Assembly (NCBI RefSeq): GCF_003185895.1
Contig: NZ_QHLY01000012.1
Span: forward strand, 1,577,844 to 1,641,843
Reading direction: 5' to 3'
DNA length: 64,000 nucleotides
From: Cryobacterium arcticum
GTDB lineage: Bacteria > Actinomycetota > Actinomycetes > Actinomycetales > Microbacteriaceae
Shown: in pieces, positions 9,296 through 18,028 of the stretch
How positions within the stretch are numbered: the stretch's first letter is position 1
Layout: every line of letters starts with the position of its first letter
Position numbers and translations under genes: made by a program
Notes under the pieces: model-generated
What the model was told of the DNA's origin: nothing
Seen by the model: only the letters and a program-made list of their open reading frames with translations
Database searches by the model: none

Positions 9296-9463
9296 TTACT
9301 CGTCGTCGGCCAGGAGCACATCGATCTTGAGTTCCTGCATGCGCACATAGGTCTTGAGGGCGCGCAGCGCAGCAAGGAGCACGATGAAGACGAGCACCAG
9401 CAGGGCTATCACCGCCAGCACAAAGATCACGTAAACCGCTGAATAGAGGGTGAAAGTGTCCAT
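9296..9463 (-). CDS. small single-span membrane protein (55 aa)
   Basis: A 55-residue frame starting MDTFTLYSAVYVIFVLAVIA. One long hydrophobic helix covers about residues 8-33, followed by a basic/acidic cytoplasmic tail ending LLADDE. On the minus strand AGGA sits 5' of the ATG (complement of tcct.. near 9475). It is convergent with the DUF4287 gene. Function unknown; the hydrophobic profile with charged tail makes it more likely real than random. Confidence 0.55.
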   Translation of the reverse strand: MDTFTLYSAVYVIFVLAVIALLVLVFIVLLAALRALKTYVRMQELKIDVLLADDE

Positions 9464-9898
9464 GTGCTGATCTTAGGAGGTGGGCAGATTCACCTGCGGC
9501 ACGAACGCCACCCCCGGATGAATCCCTGAGCACATGGGCGTTGGGCACCCACACCTCAGCGTGCCTCGGAAATAGTGACCTCAGAAGGAAAGCGTGAGCT
9601 AAAAAGGACGGAATTCGATGGGTGATCCTTTTTTGCCGCCTATTTCCTTCTGAGCTTGCGTCGCTCAGCCGTGCAGTACACCGGCCGATGATTCCGCCGA
9701 TCGGGCGACACAACGTGGCGGTGCCTGCCTAGCCTCGCTCTTCTGCGGCCTCTGTCGGCTCACAGGGTCTCGACCTCGCCAGATCAGCGGTACTGACGGC
9801 GCGGGCAGGAAGCGCCGCGGCCATACACTGAGGCCACGCGCACGGATCGGGCGGCATCCCTGGCTGACGGCGACCGATTAGACAAATGGGGGAATCTT
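9464..9898. other. 435-bp intergenic region with nested inverted repeat
   Basis: No convincing gene. It holds the nested inverted repeat at 9580-9654 (separate entry) and, at its right end, the upstream region of the DUF2510 gene, which resembles the region upstream of the paralog at 11302. Confidence 0.5.
9580..9654. repeat. nested inverted repeat
   Basis: Outer arms CTCAGAAGGAAA (9580-9591) and TTTCCTTCTGAG (9643-9654) are perfect 12-bp complements. Inner arms AAAAAGGA (9601-9608) and TCCTTTTT (9626-9633) form a second stem, with unpaired 8-9 nt on each side between the stems. It is AT-rich for this genome. It could be a bidirectional terminator, a small structured RNA or the relic of a mobile palindrome. 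Confidence 0.75.
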
Positions 9899-10567
9899 GT
9901 GAGCGACCAACAACATGGCCAGGTGGCAGTGGCTGCCGGCTGGTATGCCGATCCCAGCGAAGAGACACAGGTGCGGTGGTGGAGCGGCACCGGGTGGACA
10001 GAGCACGTGGCACCGGCAACTCCGGTCACGCCACTCCCGTCGGTCACGCCGGTAGCCGGACCGCTCAGCGGACTCCCCGCCGCATCCGCCGTGGGGGCTC
10101 TCGCCGACCAGGAGAGCAGGGCGCTGGCCGATCCGGCGGCCATGGGCTCCGAACGCCGATCGGGAACGGTGTGGGTGTGGGTGCTCGCCTTTACGCCATG
10201 GCTGTGGACGCTCACCGGCTTCTTCGCACTTGTCACTGCTGGTTCTCCGCTTGACGCATCGCCGTGGGACTCGTATCCGCAGGTTTGGGTGCCGTTTGCG
10301 CTGACCGTGCTTTTCGCCATTCTGGATGTGCGGCAGCTGCGCACGTGGCACGGCACGGCGGCGCACTGGACGTGGGCATTGCTCGGCGCGCCGATCTACA
10401 TCATCGCGCGTACCGTTGTACTCAGGCGGCGAGGCAAATTCGGCACCGCCCCGCTGTGGGTGGTACTGGTCAACATGGTGGTGGCTCTCGCCCCGTTCCT
10501 CCCATTGGCGGGCCTGTATTTTGTGACCGTCCTAATGGGCTTGCACTCGTTCTTCTCGGGCAACTAG
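9899..10567 (+). CDS. DUF2510 membrane protein, copy 1
   Basis: 222 residues. The N-terminal 35 residues hold the DUF2510 motif (AAGWYADPSEETQVRWWSG then WTEH), a short Trp-rich module common in actinobacterial membrane proteins. A Pro/Ala-rich linker leads to about four membrane helices in the C-terminal half. GTG start after GGGGGAATCTT. The protein and its upstream DNA are paralogous to 11302-12012. Function unknown. Confidence 0.85.
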   Translation: MSDQQHGQVAVAAGWYADPSEETQVRWWSGTGWTEHVAPATPVTPLPSVTPVAGPLSGLPAASAVGALADQESRALADPAAMGSERRSGTVWVWVLAFTPWLWTLTGFFALVTAGSPLDASPWDSYPQVWVPFALTVLFAILDVRQLRTWHGTAAHWTWALLGAPIYIIARTVVLRRRGKFGTAPLWVVLVNMVVALAPFLPLAGLYFVTVLMGLHSFFSGN

Positions 10568-10592
10568 CTGCCCGCGGTCTGCTGCACGGTCG

Positions 10593-10658
10593 CAACTGTG
10601 CCCAGTGCGGACTTCTGCGTCCGGCGCACCGGGCGCAAATGTCCGCACCGGCAACAGG
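10593..10658. repeat. family A palindromic repeat, copy 1
   Basis: Imperfect ~66-bp palindrome with outer arm CAACTGT and arm AACAG, and a central GCGC..CCGG core (CGTCCGGCGCACCGGGCGCA). It lies between the stops of two convergent genes, as expected for a terminator-like element. Four other copies: 35961, 37193, 53927, 60736. Confidence 0.8.
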
Positions 10659-10726
10659 TGCACCGTCGATGCGCCAGACGTCTCGGCCTCGAACCGAGGA
10701 TAGGCCCGTGCAGGCCAGCGACCGGG

Positions 10727-11143
10727 CTAGCGCCCGAGCGCCGCCACGAACAGCACCGCGAATCCCACGACGCACGTGATGGCGCCGGCGCCCCGCGTGC
10801 GCAGTCGAGGCACCCGCACTCCGTAGAAGGCCATCGCGCCGATGATCAGAATCACCGCGCCCACCGCGGCGAGGAGCTTGAAGAACCCGCCTCCCAGGAT
10901 GAGCAGAACGGCCACGAGCAGGCCGCCGCCCGCAAGCAGCCAGCGGGTGCGGGGCGGAATGCGGCCGTCCGGTCCGCGCAGGCGGGTGAGTAGACCGGGC
11001 GAGCTCGGCGTGGTGGGCTGGGCTGGGTACTCCCGGTAATACGAGGGCTCACGCTGGTCGGGCACAGGCGGAGTATCGGGCGGCTCGGGGGCTGGGGACC
11101 CGCCGGTTATTGCGGCACCGAACGGTTGAAGCGGATGGCACAC
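10727..11143 (-). CDS. small membrane protein with Pro-rich N-terminus
   Basis: 138 residues: a Pro/Ser/Tyr-rich cytoplasmic N-terminus of about 50 residues, then three hydrophobic helices (LLAGGGLLVAVLLILGGGF, LLAAVGAVILIIGAMAFYGV, and a C-terminal one). It points against the DUF2510 genes and lies between the two paralogs. Function unknown. Confidence 0.65.
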   Translation of the reverse strand: MCHPLQPFGAAITGGSPAPEPPDTPPVPDQREPSYYREYPAQPTTPSSPGLLTRLRGPDGRIPPRTRWLLAGGGLLVAVLLILGGGFFKLLAAVGAVILIIGAMAFYGVRVPRLRTRGAGAITCVVGFAVLFVAALGR

Positions 11144-11301
11144 GGGCCGGGTGTCATGGCATTCCTCTCGGGCGGCGAGCGCGACAGTCGAAACCTAGCA
11201 GCTGCACGGCCGCGCGCCCTACGGCGGCCAATACACTGGGGCATCGGGCGGCGCAGCTGGGCGGGCGAAGCGCTGCACCGATCACAATGAGGGGGAATCT
11301 C

Positions 11302-12012
11302 GTGAGCGAACCGACGACGGATGCACCAGCGGCCGGCTGGTACCCCGACCCGAGCACCGACACCCAGCTGCGCTGGTATAACGGCGTGGAATGGACCGAC
11401 GAGGTCGCACCGGTGACCCCGGAGGAGCCGGTGACGGATGTGGCCGCGGTGGACGTACCGGATGCGTACGCACCGGCGGCGTATGCGCCGACGGCCTATG
11501 TGGCGGCGGCCTCTGCGCCGGCGGCCTCTGCGCCAGCGGCCTATGCGGCGGCGGCAGGTGTGCCGGCGATGGCTTCGGATGGCTCGAGCCGGTGGGGCAC
11601 CGTATCGGTCTGGCTGCTCGCGTTCATGCCCTGGCTCTCCACCATCAGCTTGATCGCGGCCGGCATGATGAGCATCTATCCCGCCAACCCGGACTGGTGG
11701 TGGGTGAGCGCGTTGTTGCTGCCCTGGGTGCTAACTGTGCTCCTGGCGGTGCTCGATGTGCAGCGGCTGAAGCAGTGGCTGCACACCAACGTGGCGTCGT
11801 GGGCGTGGGCGCTGCTGGGTGCGCCGGTGTACCTGATCGCCCGGCACGTGGTGCTGCGGCCCCGGGCCCGGTTCGGGTCGGCGCCGATGTGGGTCGCGAT
11901 CATCAACATCGCGCTCGCGGTCGTGGCCGCAGGCTTGGCACTGCTGGCGGCAGGCGCGCTCGTGGTCTACGTCATCGCGGAGCTCGATCGGTCGATGAGG
12001 GGGATCAACTAG
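11302..12012 (+). CDS. DUF2510 membrane protein, copy 2
   Basis: 236 residues, paralog of the protein at 9899. DUF2510 motif (AAGWYPDPSTDTQLRWYNG then EWTDEVAP) at residues 10-38, then a low-complexity Ala/Tyr/Pro repeat (AYAPAAYAPTAYVAAASAP) of variable length, then about four membrane helices. The GTG at 11302 is preferred over the upstream open frame because GGGGGAATCT precedes it, as in copy 1. The linker is a likely site of slippage variation. Confidence 0.85.
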   Translation: MSEPTTDAPAAGWYPDPSTDTQLRWYNGVEWTDEVAPVTPEEPVTDVAAVDVPDAYAPAAYAPTAYVAAASAPAASAPAAYAAAAGVPAMASDGSSRWGTVSVWLLAFMPWLSTISLIAAGMMSIYPANPDWWWVSALLLPWVLTVLLAVLDVQRLKQWLHTNVASWAWALLGAPVYLIARHVVLRPRARFGSAPMWVAIINIALAVVAAGLALLAAGALVVYVIAELDRSMRGIN

Positions 12013-12144
12013 TCGACCAGCGACGAGCGGGCGGCGGGCCCAAAGGCACTGGGCCGCGGGGGCGGCTCGCTGGTACCGTTGAAGCGGTGTCGCCCCGGGA
12101 TTCAGGGCCTTCTGCACCGACAAGCTAGCGGGGGAACGCACCAG

Positions 12145-14475
12145 ATGGTCGCAGTCGACGCACGATCCAGCTCGAACGGCGTCGAGCGCGTCCGCCTCCG
12201 GGCAGCCATTCCCACGCTGTTGCACCGGCCCACCGGCATCCTGCAGGGAACCCGCTGGTTGTTCACCTGGCTGGCTCTGCTGTCGTTGGTGCTCTGCGTG
12301 CCCGGCCTCGTCTCCACCGTCAGTGCACACCCGCTTTCCCTGCTGCTCGCTACGGTCTCGGCGCTGGCACTCTGCGGCTCTCTGATCTACGGCTTCCTGC
12401 GGCAGCGCGTGCCCTTCGCCCTCGAGATCGTCGACGCCCTCGCGATCACCGCTTTCGCCCTGGCCGGCCCGGTTCCGGCCGCGGCGACGCCGCTTATCTT
12501 CGCGGCCGCCTGGCAGCGAACCCTCTACGGTTCGCTGTGGCAGTCGGTGGGGCGCGGCGTGTTGTACACCGCCGCTGTCGTGACCATGACAGTGTGCTGG
12601 CCGCTATTTCCCGGGCACGCGATCGCGCCCGATCTGGCCCGGCAGGGCGCCACGATCTCGGTCGTTCTGCTCATCATCCTGGTGGCCGGCCAGCTGCGCA
12701 GCGGGCTGATGGCGCACGACTGGGCGATCGAGCGCGACACCGCCCTCACCGAGACCGGGGCGAAGCTTCTCGGCATGACCGACGGCGACCAGATCCGCAC
12801 ACTCGCCTGGACCACCGCCGCGGCGCTCGGGTCGTCCACTCCCGGTCTGCGGGTGCTCAAAGTGGCGTGCAACGGTGCCGGCTACGCCGTGGGCGCCCGC
12901 ACCGGCGACTTCGCCGTGCCGCCCGTGTCGCTGCCGGGTGACATGCTCGACACGACGACCGCCGACGGCGTCGCCATCGTGGTGAACCAGCAATCGTTGG
13001 ATGAGGCGACCGGCAGCGTGCTGGTCTGGGAATCCGTCTCACTGACCGAGCAGACCGAAGAGGCCTGGCTGCTCATCGGTGCTCCCAAACGGATTCCCAC
13101 CGGCACTGTGCTGTCGGTGCGCAGCCTGATCAACCAGGTGAACCTGGCCTTGCGCAACAGCAACGCCCACCAACAGCTCAAGGCGCAGGCGCAGCACGAC
13201 ACCCTCACCGGCCTCCACAACCGCCTCTCTTTCACCACGCAGCTGGGTGTCGAACTCGCCGGCCACCCGGCCGACGGCCTGCACGTGCTCTTCCTCGACC
13301 TGGACGACTTCAAGGACATCAACGACCAAATGGGACACCGCGCCGGCGACGCCGTACTCACCGAGGTGGCCGAACGGCTGCGGCACTGCATCCGCCCGAA
13401 CGACATCTGTGCCCGGCTCGGTGGCGACGAGTTCGCCGTGGTGCTCACCGGCGCAACGGATGACGTGGCCTCCGCCATTGCCCAGCGCATGGTGGGCTCG
13501 CTGGCCGCGCCCATCCTCGTGAATGGGCGGCCGTGCCGGATCGGCGCGAGCGTCGGTGTGGCCACCGCCACCCCCGGCATCGACATCGATGACCTCGTGC
13601 ACCAGGCCGACGTGGCGATGTACGCCGCGAAGGCCAACGGCAAGGGACGTGTGCAGATGTTCCGGCCCGGCCTGCTGCAGAGCGAGTCGTCGGTGCTCAC
13701 CTTCGAACGCCAGCTCGACCGGGCCGCCGGCGGCAACGAACTCGTGGTGCACTATCAGCCGATCGTGTCACTCACCGACCTGCACTGCACTGGCGCCGAG
13801 GCACTGGTGCGCTGGCAGCATCCGGAACGCGGGCAGCTGCTGCCGACGGAGTTCATTCCGCTGGCCGAGTCCACCGGCGCGATCGTGGGCATCGGCACGT
13901 TCGTGCTGCGGGTGTCCTGTATGGATGCGATGACCTGGCCCGAGGCGCGACCGGGCGTGCCGATGACGGTGCAGGTGAACATCTCGGCGCGGGAGCTGGA
14001 GAGCGATCACTTCGTCGACTCGGTGCTCTGGTGCCTAGCCGACAGCGGGCTGCCGCCCGAGCGTCTGACGCTCGAACTGACCGAGAGCGTGGTGCTGGAG
14101 TCGGTGGCCGCGGTGGAACGGTTGAAGACCCTCGCCGCGCACGGCACTAGGATCGCCATCGACGACTTCGGCACCGGTTACTCGTCGCTGTCCACCTTGC
14201 GCACTCTGCCGATCTCGGTAGTGAAACTCGACGCGAGCTTCGTGGCCGGGGCGCTGAACAGCCCGGTGGATCGCAGTCTGGTGGAGGCGATCGTGCAGAT
14301 GAGCAACAAGCTGGGTATCACCACCATCGCCGAGGGTGTGGAACGGCCGGAGCAGCAGGAGTTGCTCGCCCAGATCGGCACCGATGCCGCGCAGGGGCAC
14401 CTCTACTGCCCGGCGGTGCCGATCGGCGATCTGCAGGCCTGGTTGGCGCTCGCCGAGCGGGGCCACATCCGCTGA
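12145..14475 (+). CDS. membrane GGDEF-EAL cyclic-di-GMP enzyme
   Basis: 776-residue inner-membrane signalling protein. The N-terminal 200 residues carry about six membrane helices, followed by a poorly conserved linker (possible GAF-like region). The GGDEF domain has an intact active site (RLGGDEFAVV, GGDEF at about 426-430) and the EAL domain has intact EALVRWQHP (about 552) and DDFGTGYSSL. Both diguanylate cyclase and phosphodiesterase activity are therefore possible; which dominates cannot be told. Start at 12145 is chosen for its GGGGGAA ribosome binding site; a TTG at 12079 is a less likely alternative. Confidence 0.9.
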   Translation: MVAVDARSSSNGVERVRLRAAIPTLLHRPTGILQGTRWLFTWLALLSLVLCVPGLVSTVSAHPLSLLLATVSALALCGSLIYGFLRQRVPFALEIVDALAITAFALAGPVPAAATPLIFAAAWQRTLYGSLWQSVGRGVLYTAAVVTMTVCWPLFPGHAIAPDLARQGATISVVLLIILVAGQLRSGLMAHDWAIERDTALTETGAKLLGMTDGDQIRTLAWTTAAALGSSTPGLRVLKVACNGAGYAVGARTGDFAVPPVSLPGDMLDTTTADGVAIVVNQQSLDEATGSVLVWESVSLTEQTEEAWLLIGAPKRIPTGTVLSVRSLINQVNLALRNSNAHQQLKAQAQHDTLTGLHNRLSFTTQLGVELAGHPADGLHVLFLDLDDFKDINDQMGHRAGDAVLTEVAERLRHCIRPNDICARLGGDEFAVVLTGATDDVASAIAQRMVGSLAAPILVNGRPCRIGASVGVATATPGIDIDDLVHQADVAMYAAKANGKGRVQMFRPGLLQSESSVLTFERQLDRAAGGNELVVHYQPIVSLTDLHCTGAEALVRWQHPERGQLLPTEFIPLAESTGAIVGIGTFVLRVSCMDAMTWPEARPGVPMTVQVNISARELESDHFVDSVLWCLADSGLPPERLTLELTESVVLESVAAVERLKTLAAHGTRIAIDDFGTGYSSLSTLRTLPISVVKLDASFVAGALNSPVDRSLVEAIVQMSNKLGITTIAEGVERPEQQELLAQIGTDAAQGHLYCPAVPIGDLQAWLALAERGHIR

Positions 14476-14481
14476 GCGTCC

Positions 14482-15348
14482 CTACGACGCCGCCAGCCGG
14501 GCCCGCTCGGCGAGCACGTCGAAGTCGGCGGCCGGCCAGGTGAGCACCATGTCTCGCAGCGCCTTCAGCAGCAGTTGCTGCACCGCCAGCCGGGCGAACC
14601 ACTTGCGGTTGGCGGGCACGACGTACCAGGGCGCGAACGCGGTCGAGGTGCGCTCGAGCGCGGTCTGGTACGCGGCCTGGTAGCCGGGCCACAGCATCCG
14701 CTCGTCGATGTCGCCCGGGTTGTACTTCCAGTACTTGTCGGGCCGTTCCAGGCGTTCCATCAGGCGCGCCTTCTGTTCGGGCGCACTGATGTGCAGCATC
14801 ACCTTGATCACCGTGGTGTTGTCGTCAAAGAGTTCTTCCTCGAACTCCCGGATCTGGCCGTATCGCTGCTCGATCTCCTCCGGCGGGGCGAGCTGCTTGA
14901 CCCGGCCGATGAGCACGTCTTCATAGTGCGACCGGTCGAAGACCCCGATCAGGCCGGCCGTGGGCACCTCTTTGCGGATGCGCCAGAGAAAGTCGTGCCG
15001 CAGCTCGGCCTCGGTGGGTGCCTTGAACGCGTGGTGGCTGACGCCCTGTGGGTCGACGGCTCCCACCACGTGGCGCACGATGCCGCCCTTGCCCGAGGTG
15101 TCCATGCCCTGCAGGATGAGCAGCACCTTGCGGTTGTCGCCCGCGCGGCTGTTGGCGAAGAGCTGCTCCTGCAGCGCGGAGAGTTCGGCCGCGCCGGCAG
15201 CGAGCGCGGCCTGGCCATCCGCCTTGTTGCCGGCGAACCCGGGTGTCGACCCCGCGTCGACCGTGCCGAGCACGAACCCCGGCGCCACCTTGAGCAGGTT
15301 CGCGGACTCGTCCGACCAGGTGGGGGCAGACTTGATGTTCTTGGCCAC
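14482..15348 (-). CDS. ppk2: polyphosphate kinase 2 family protein
   Basis: PPK2-family nucleotide kinase of about 288 residues that moves phosphate between polyphosphate and nucleotides. Walker A LQGMDTSGKGG and Walker B region FDRSHYEDVLIGRV are intact, and the RLERPDKYWKYNPGDIDER lid region is typical. GTG at 15348 is preferred: GAAGGGA lies at the right distance, and the sequence upstream is non-coding repeat DNA (family B). It converges with the GGDEF-EAL gene, stops 6 bp apart. Confidence 0.9.
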   Translation of the reverse strand: MAKNIKSAPTWSDESANLLKVAPGFVLGTVDAGSTPGFAGNKADGQAALAAGAAELSALQEQLFANSRAGDNRKVLLILQGMDTSGKGGIVRHVVGAVDPQGVSHHAFKAPTEAELRHDFLWRIRKEVPTAGLIGVFDRSHYEDVLIGRVKQLAPPEEIEQRYGQIREFEEELFDDNTTVIKVMLHISAPEQKARLMERLERPDKYWKYNPGDIDERMLWPGYQAAYQTALERTSTAFAPWYVVPANRKWFARLAVQQLLLKALRDMVLTWPAADFDVLAERARLAAS

Positions 15349-15410
15349 GGGGTTCCCTTCGTAGGAGGCCATTCTGCCCCGGCCGCCGCCCCGGGGCGAG
15401 CGCGCCACCC

Positions 15411-15614
15411 CGCTGGTCGAGCACCCGACCCGCTGGTCGGGCACCCCACTCGCTGGTCTAGCACCACCCCGCTGGTCGAGCTTGTCGAGACCCGGTGACC
15501 CGGTGCGCGAACGCGGGTCGGCTCACGAGGTCTCGATAAGCTCGACCAACGATCGTGGCGAGGTCTCGGCCGGCGAACGGGCGAAGTCTCGACAAGCTCG
15601 ACCGGCGAACGGGG
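15411..15614. repeat. family B repeat cluster with 20-bp tandem units
   Basis: Three near-identical 20-bp units starting CGCTGGTCGAGCACC at 15411, 15431 and 15451 lead into a full CGCTGGTCGAGCTTGTCGAG element at 15470. Inverted copies (AGGTCTCGATAAGCTCGACC from about 15529, GTCTCGACAAGCTCGACCGG near 15583) follow. It lies between ppk2 and the DHFR-like gene. No gene here. Confidence 0.85.
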
Positions 15615-15622
15615 CCGGGCGC

Positions 15623-16207
15623 CTACGCCTCGGCCAGCACCTCGTACCGTGACTGGGTGAACCCGGCGCCGAGCTCACGCGTGCTCACGTGTCGCAGGTG
15701 CACATCCGCATCCAACGGGCCGAACAGCGGGATGCCCGTGCCGATCAGCACCGGTGCCCGGCTGATCACGATCTCCCGGATCAGCCCCGCGCGCAGAAAG
15801 CTCTGGATGGTGCGGCCGCCGTCCACATAGACGCGGTGCAGCCCCTCCGCGGCGAGGGTTCTGAGCACGTCGTCGAGGGTGGCGTGCGCCGTGGTGTCGG
15901 GCTGGGCCAGGGCCCCGGCGGTGCCCACCAGGGTGCGGCTGAGCACCAGCATGCGCTTGCCGGCGTAGGGCCACTCGGGAAAGGCGCTGACGGTGTCGAA
16001 CGTGGCGCGTCCCATCACCAGGGCGTCGACGCCGGCGAAGAACTCGTCGTAGCCGGTCTCGCCCAGCGCGTCGCCGGCGGCGGTGAGCCAGTCGAAGTCG
16101 CCGTTCTCCCTGGCGATGAACCCGTCCACGCTGGTGCCCACGAACACGCAGCCCACCAGCGGCGTGCGGGCATCCGTTGGGCTGGTCTGGTCGATGTCTG
16201 AGGTCAT
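15623..16207 (-). CDS. dihydrofolate reductase family protein (RibD C-terminal type)
   Basis: 194-residue NADPH-dependent reductase fold: VGTSVDGFIARENGDFDW at the N-terminus, DALVMGRATFDTV, and the NADPH-binding VYVDGGRTIQSFLRAGL near residue 140. This large family includes riboflavin-pathway reductases and many uncharacterised resistance-associated reductases; true folate activity is not implied. Family B repeats adjoin its 3' end. Confidence 0.88.
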   Translation of the reverse strand: MTSDIDQTSPTDARTPLVGCVFVGTSVDGFIARENGDFDWLTAAGDALGETGYDEFFAGVDALVMGRATFDTVSAFPEWPYAGKRMLVLSRTLVGTAGALAQPDTTAHATLDDVLRTLAAEGLHRVYVDGGRTIQSFLRAGLIREIVISRAPVLIGTGIPLFGPLDADVHLRHVSTRELGAGFTQSRYEVLAEA

Positions 16208-16305
16208 GCCAGCACGCTAGCAGCGGCCGCCGACCTCGGCGAGGGGTGCGCATCCGTGGCCGCCGCTGTACCGGGGTGTCCCCCGGGCGCGGTACGGTTT
16301 CAGCT

Positions 16306-16794
16306 ATGGATCGGATGTACGGCGGATCGAACGCCGACAGTCTGCGGCCGGGGGCCGGCATTGACGACGAGCATGAACACGAGCTGCTCGAGATCGCGGC
16401 GGCACGGGCACTCGACAAGCATCGGGTCTTCCGGCGGCGGTTGTCGCTGGCGGCCGCGGCGGGCATGATCCTGGTGACCGGGCTGGTCGTGCACTTCGTC
16501 ACCGTCGGGGTCGTCGGCGATTTCGTGGCGGATGCGCTCTATGCGGTCATGGTCTACCTGATGCTGTCGTTCGTCTTCGTGCGTCGGCCCAGCTGGCAGG
16601 TCGCGATCGTCGCGATCGTGGTCTGCGTGGGCATCGAGCTGTTCCAGCTCAGCGGGGTGCCGGCCGACCTTGCCGAGGTTTTCCCACCCGCACGGCTGGT
16701 GCTCGGCACCACCTTCACCCCGGTTGACCTCGTGGCCTACGTCTTCGGGGTGGTCGTCGCCGCGGCCGTGAACACCTGGCGGCGGCTGGACTGA
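16306..16794 (+). CDS. DUF2809 membrane protein
   Basis: 162 residues with a charged N-terminal 45 residues and about four membrane helices. The segment VGIELFQLSGVPADLAEVFP with LVLGTTFTPVDLVAY matches the DUF2809 family. ATG at 16306; the open frame extends upstream to 16177 but without support. Function unknown. Confidence 0.82.
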   Translation: MDRMYGGSNADSLRPGAGIDDEHEHELLEIAAARALDKHRVFRRRLSLAAAAGMILVTGLVVHFVTVGVVGDFVADALYAVMVYLMLSFVFVRRPSWQVAIVAIVVCVGIELFQLSGVPADLAEVFPPARLVLGTTFTPVDLVAYVFGVVVAAAVNTWRRLD

Positions 16795-16834
16795 CGCCGT
16801 GGCGGGGCTGCGGGCGCGCCGACCGGGCGCCGGG

Positions 16835-17635
16835 TCATCCGCCGAGCAGGGCCTGTTCCAGCAGCATCGCTCCGCCCACGGCCACCGAGAACAGGCTGAG
16901 CACGCCGGCGCCCTGCCACAGAATCCGACGGATGCGTGCCCGCCGCACCTGACCGTCGAGCGTGTCGAACCGGGTCATCACGTCGTCGGAGGCGGGGCTG
17001 GGGCGCTCGCGCCAGGTGGCCGGGCTGTCGAGGATCACCACCACCTCGGCGATCTCGTGTTCAGTGAGCACTGGCTGCAGGTTGAGCAGCCACTGGCGCA
17101 GTTCCCGGGCGTCGAGCACCTTCACCTGGGCGGGCCGGTCGCGGAAGGTGATCTGCTTGGGGTCGACCAGCGCCACCACCGGTTGCACGGGTGTGACCAG
17201 CGGCATCCGTTCGCGCAGCACCGTGCTCACCCGTTCAGCCTCGTGCTCGGCGGCGGGCAGGTAGGCCCGCTTGTGGCCGGAGACCGTGACTGTGCGGGTG
17301 CCGACCGAGACGCGTTTGCGGCAGTGGTGCTTGGTGTTGATGGTGAAGATGCCGCCCGGGCCCACCAGGATGTGGTCGATGTCGGTGTCGTTCTTGCCGA
17401 TCGGAACGGCGTGGAAGGCGGTCCAGTCTTCGGGCAGGGTGGCGAGGAGCTTGCCCACGGTGATCTCGCCCTGCGCGCCGAGATACCAGCCCAGGCTCTC
17501 GGGGCAGAGCGGCGACTGGCCGAACAGCCGGGCCACCCGGGTGCGCGGCGGCACCGCGGTCTGGCGAAAAAGAAGGTGCTCGATGACCAGCTGGGCGGCG
17601 ATGCGGTTGCGCATGGCGGGTGGGTGCAGGGTCAC
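16835..17635 (-). CDS. NERD (nuclease-related domain) protein
   Basis: 266 residues. The NERD domain covers about residues 50-150: GAQGEITVGKLLATL, then DIDHILVGPGGIFTINTK with the catalytic-type Asp and the (T)K of a PD-(D/E)XK-like fold. A single hydrophobic helix lies near the C-terminus (GAGVLSLFSVAVGGAMLLE), so it may be membrane-anchored. GTG at 17635 has a GAAGGAG ribosome binding site; the open frame upstream is not supported. Role in DNA processing is family inference only. Confidence 0.82.
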   Translation of the reverse strand: MTLHPPAMRNRIAAQLVIEHLLFRQTAVPPRTRVARLFGQSPLCPESLGWYLGAQGEITVGKLLATLPEDWTAFHAVPIGKNDTDIDHILVGPGGIFTINTKHHCRKRVSVGTRTVTVSGHKRAYLPAAEHEAERVSTVLRERMPLVTPVQPVVALVDPKQITFRDRPAQVKVLDARELRQWLLNLQPVLTEHEIAEVVVILDSPATWRERPSPASDDVMTRFDTLDGQVRRARIRRILWQGAGVLSLFSVAVGGAMLLEQALLGG

Positions 17636-18028
17636 ATTGCTCCTTCGGGCGCGTCCAGACGCGGCTGCGCCCGGAAGACCGAGTGGGGGTGGCCGTGCCG
17701 GGTCCACCACGCGGAGGTGCTTCGGTTCGGGGTCAGGAGCCACCCGGGAGGAGCAGTGCGGGCGTCTCGCCCACCGCGTTCGGTGGTCTGAGGTTAGCGA
17801 GCGCGGCACCTCCGGCGGCACCCCCACAACGGGGGACGTCGCACACCGGATGGCCGTGGCCGGGCAACGCGCGCCGCAATCCCGCGTGCTCACGCACATC
17901 CGTTGCCTGGCAAGGCCTGGAAGCGCTCTCTCGCGCCGGCTTTTGGCGCGTGCGGCTGCCCGATTGTTCCCACCCGTTGCCCGCGCCCCGGCCGCCGCCA
18001 ACTGCTCCCCGGGGCGGAGCCGCCCGGC
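17636..18028. other. 393-bp intergenic region
   Basis: No gene seen. It holds the 5' leader of the NERD gene, with a possible TAACCT -10 on the minus strand near 17793-17798 that implies a leader of about 150 nt. The left flank of the asparaginase stop is very GC-rich with short dyads (CCCCGGGGCGG at about 18007). Confidence 0.5.

Noticed and set aside
9261..9713. 150-residue minus-strand frame over the 55-aa gene and the inverted repeat
   Set aside because: It reads through the structured repeat, has no ribosome binding site and no protein-like patterning; the 55-aa frame is better.
15411..15490. CRISPR array suggested by regular 20-bp spacing
   Set aside because: Units are contiguous with no unique spacers; they belong to family B.
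17636..18028. Riboswitch in the leader of the NERD gene
   Set aside because: No known aptamer core could be matched; only GC-rich dyads are visible.
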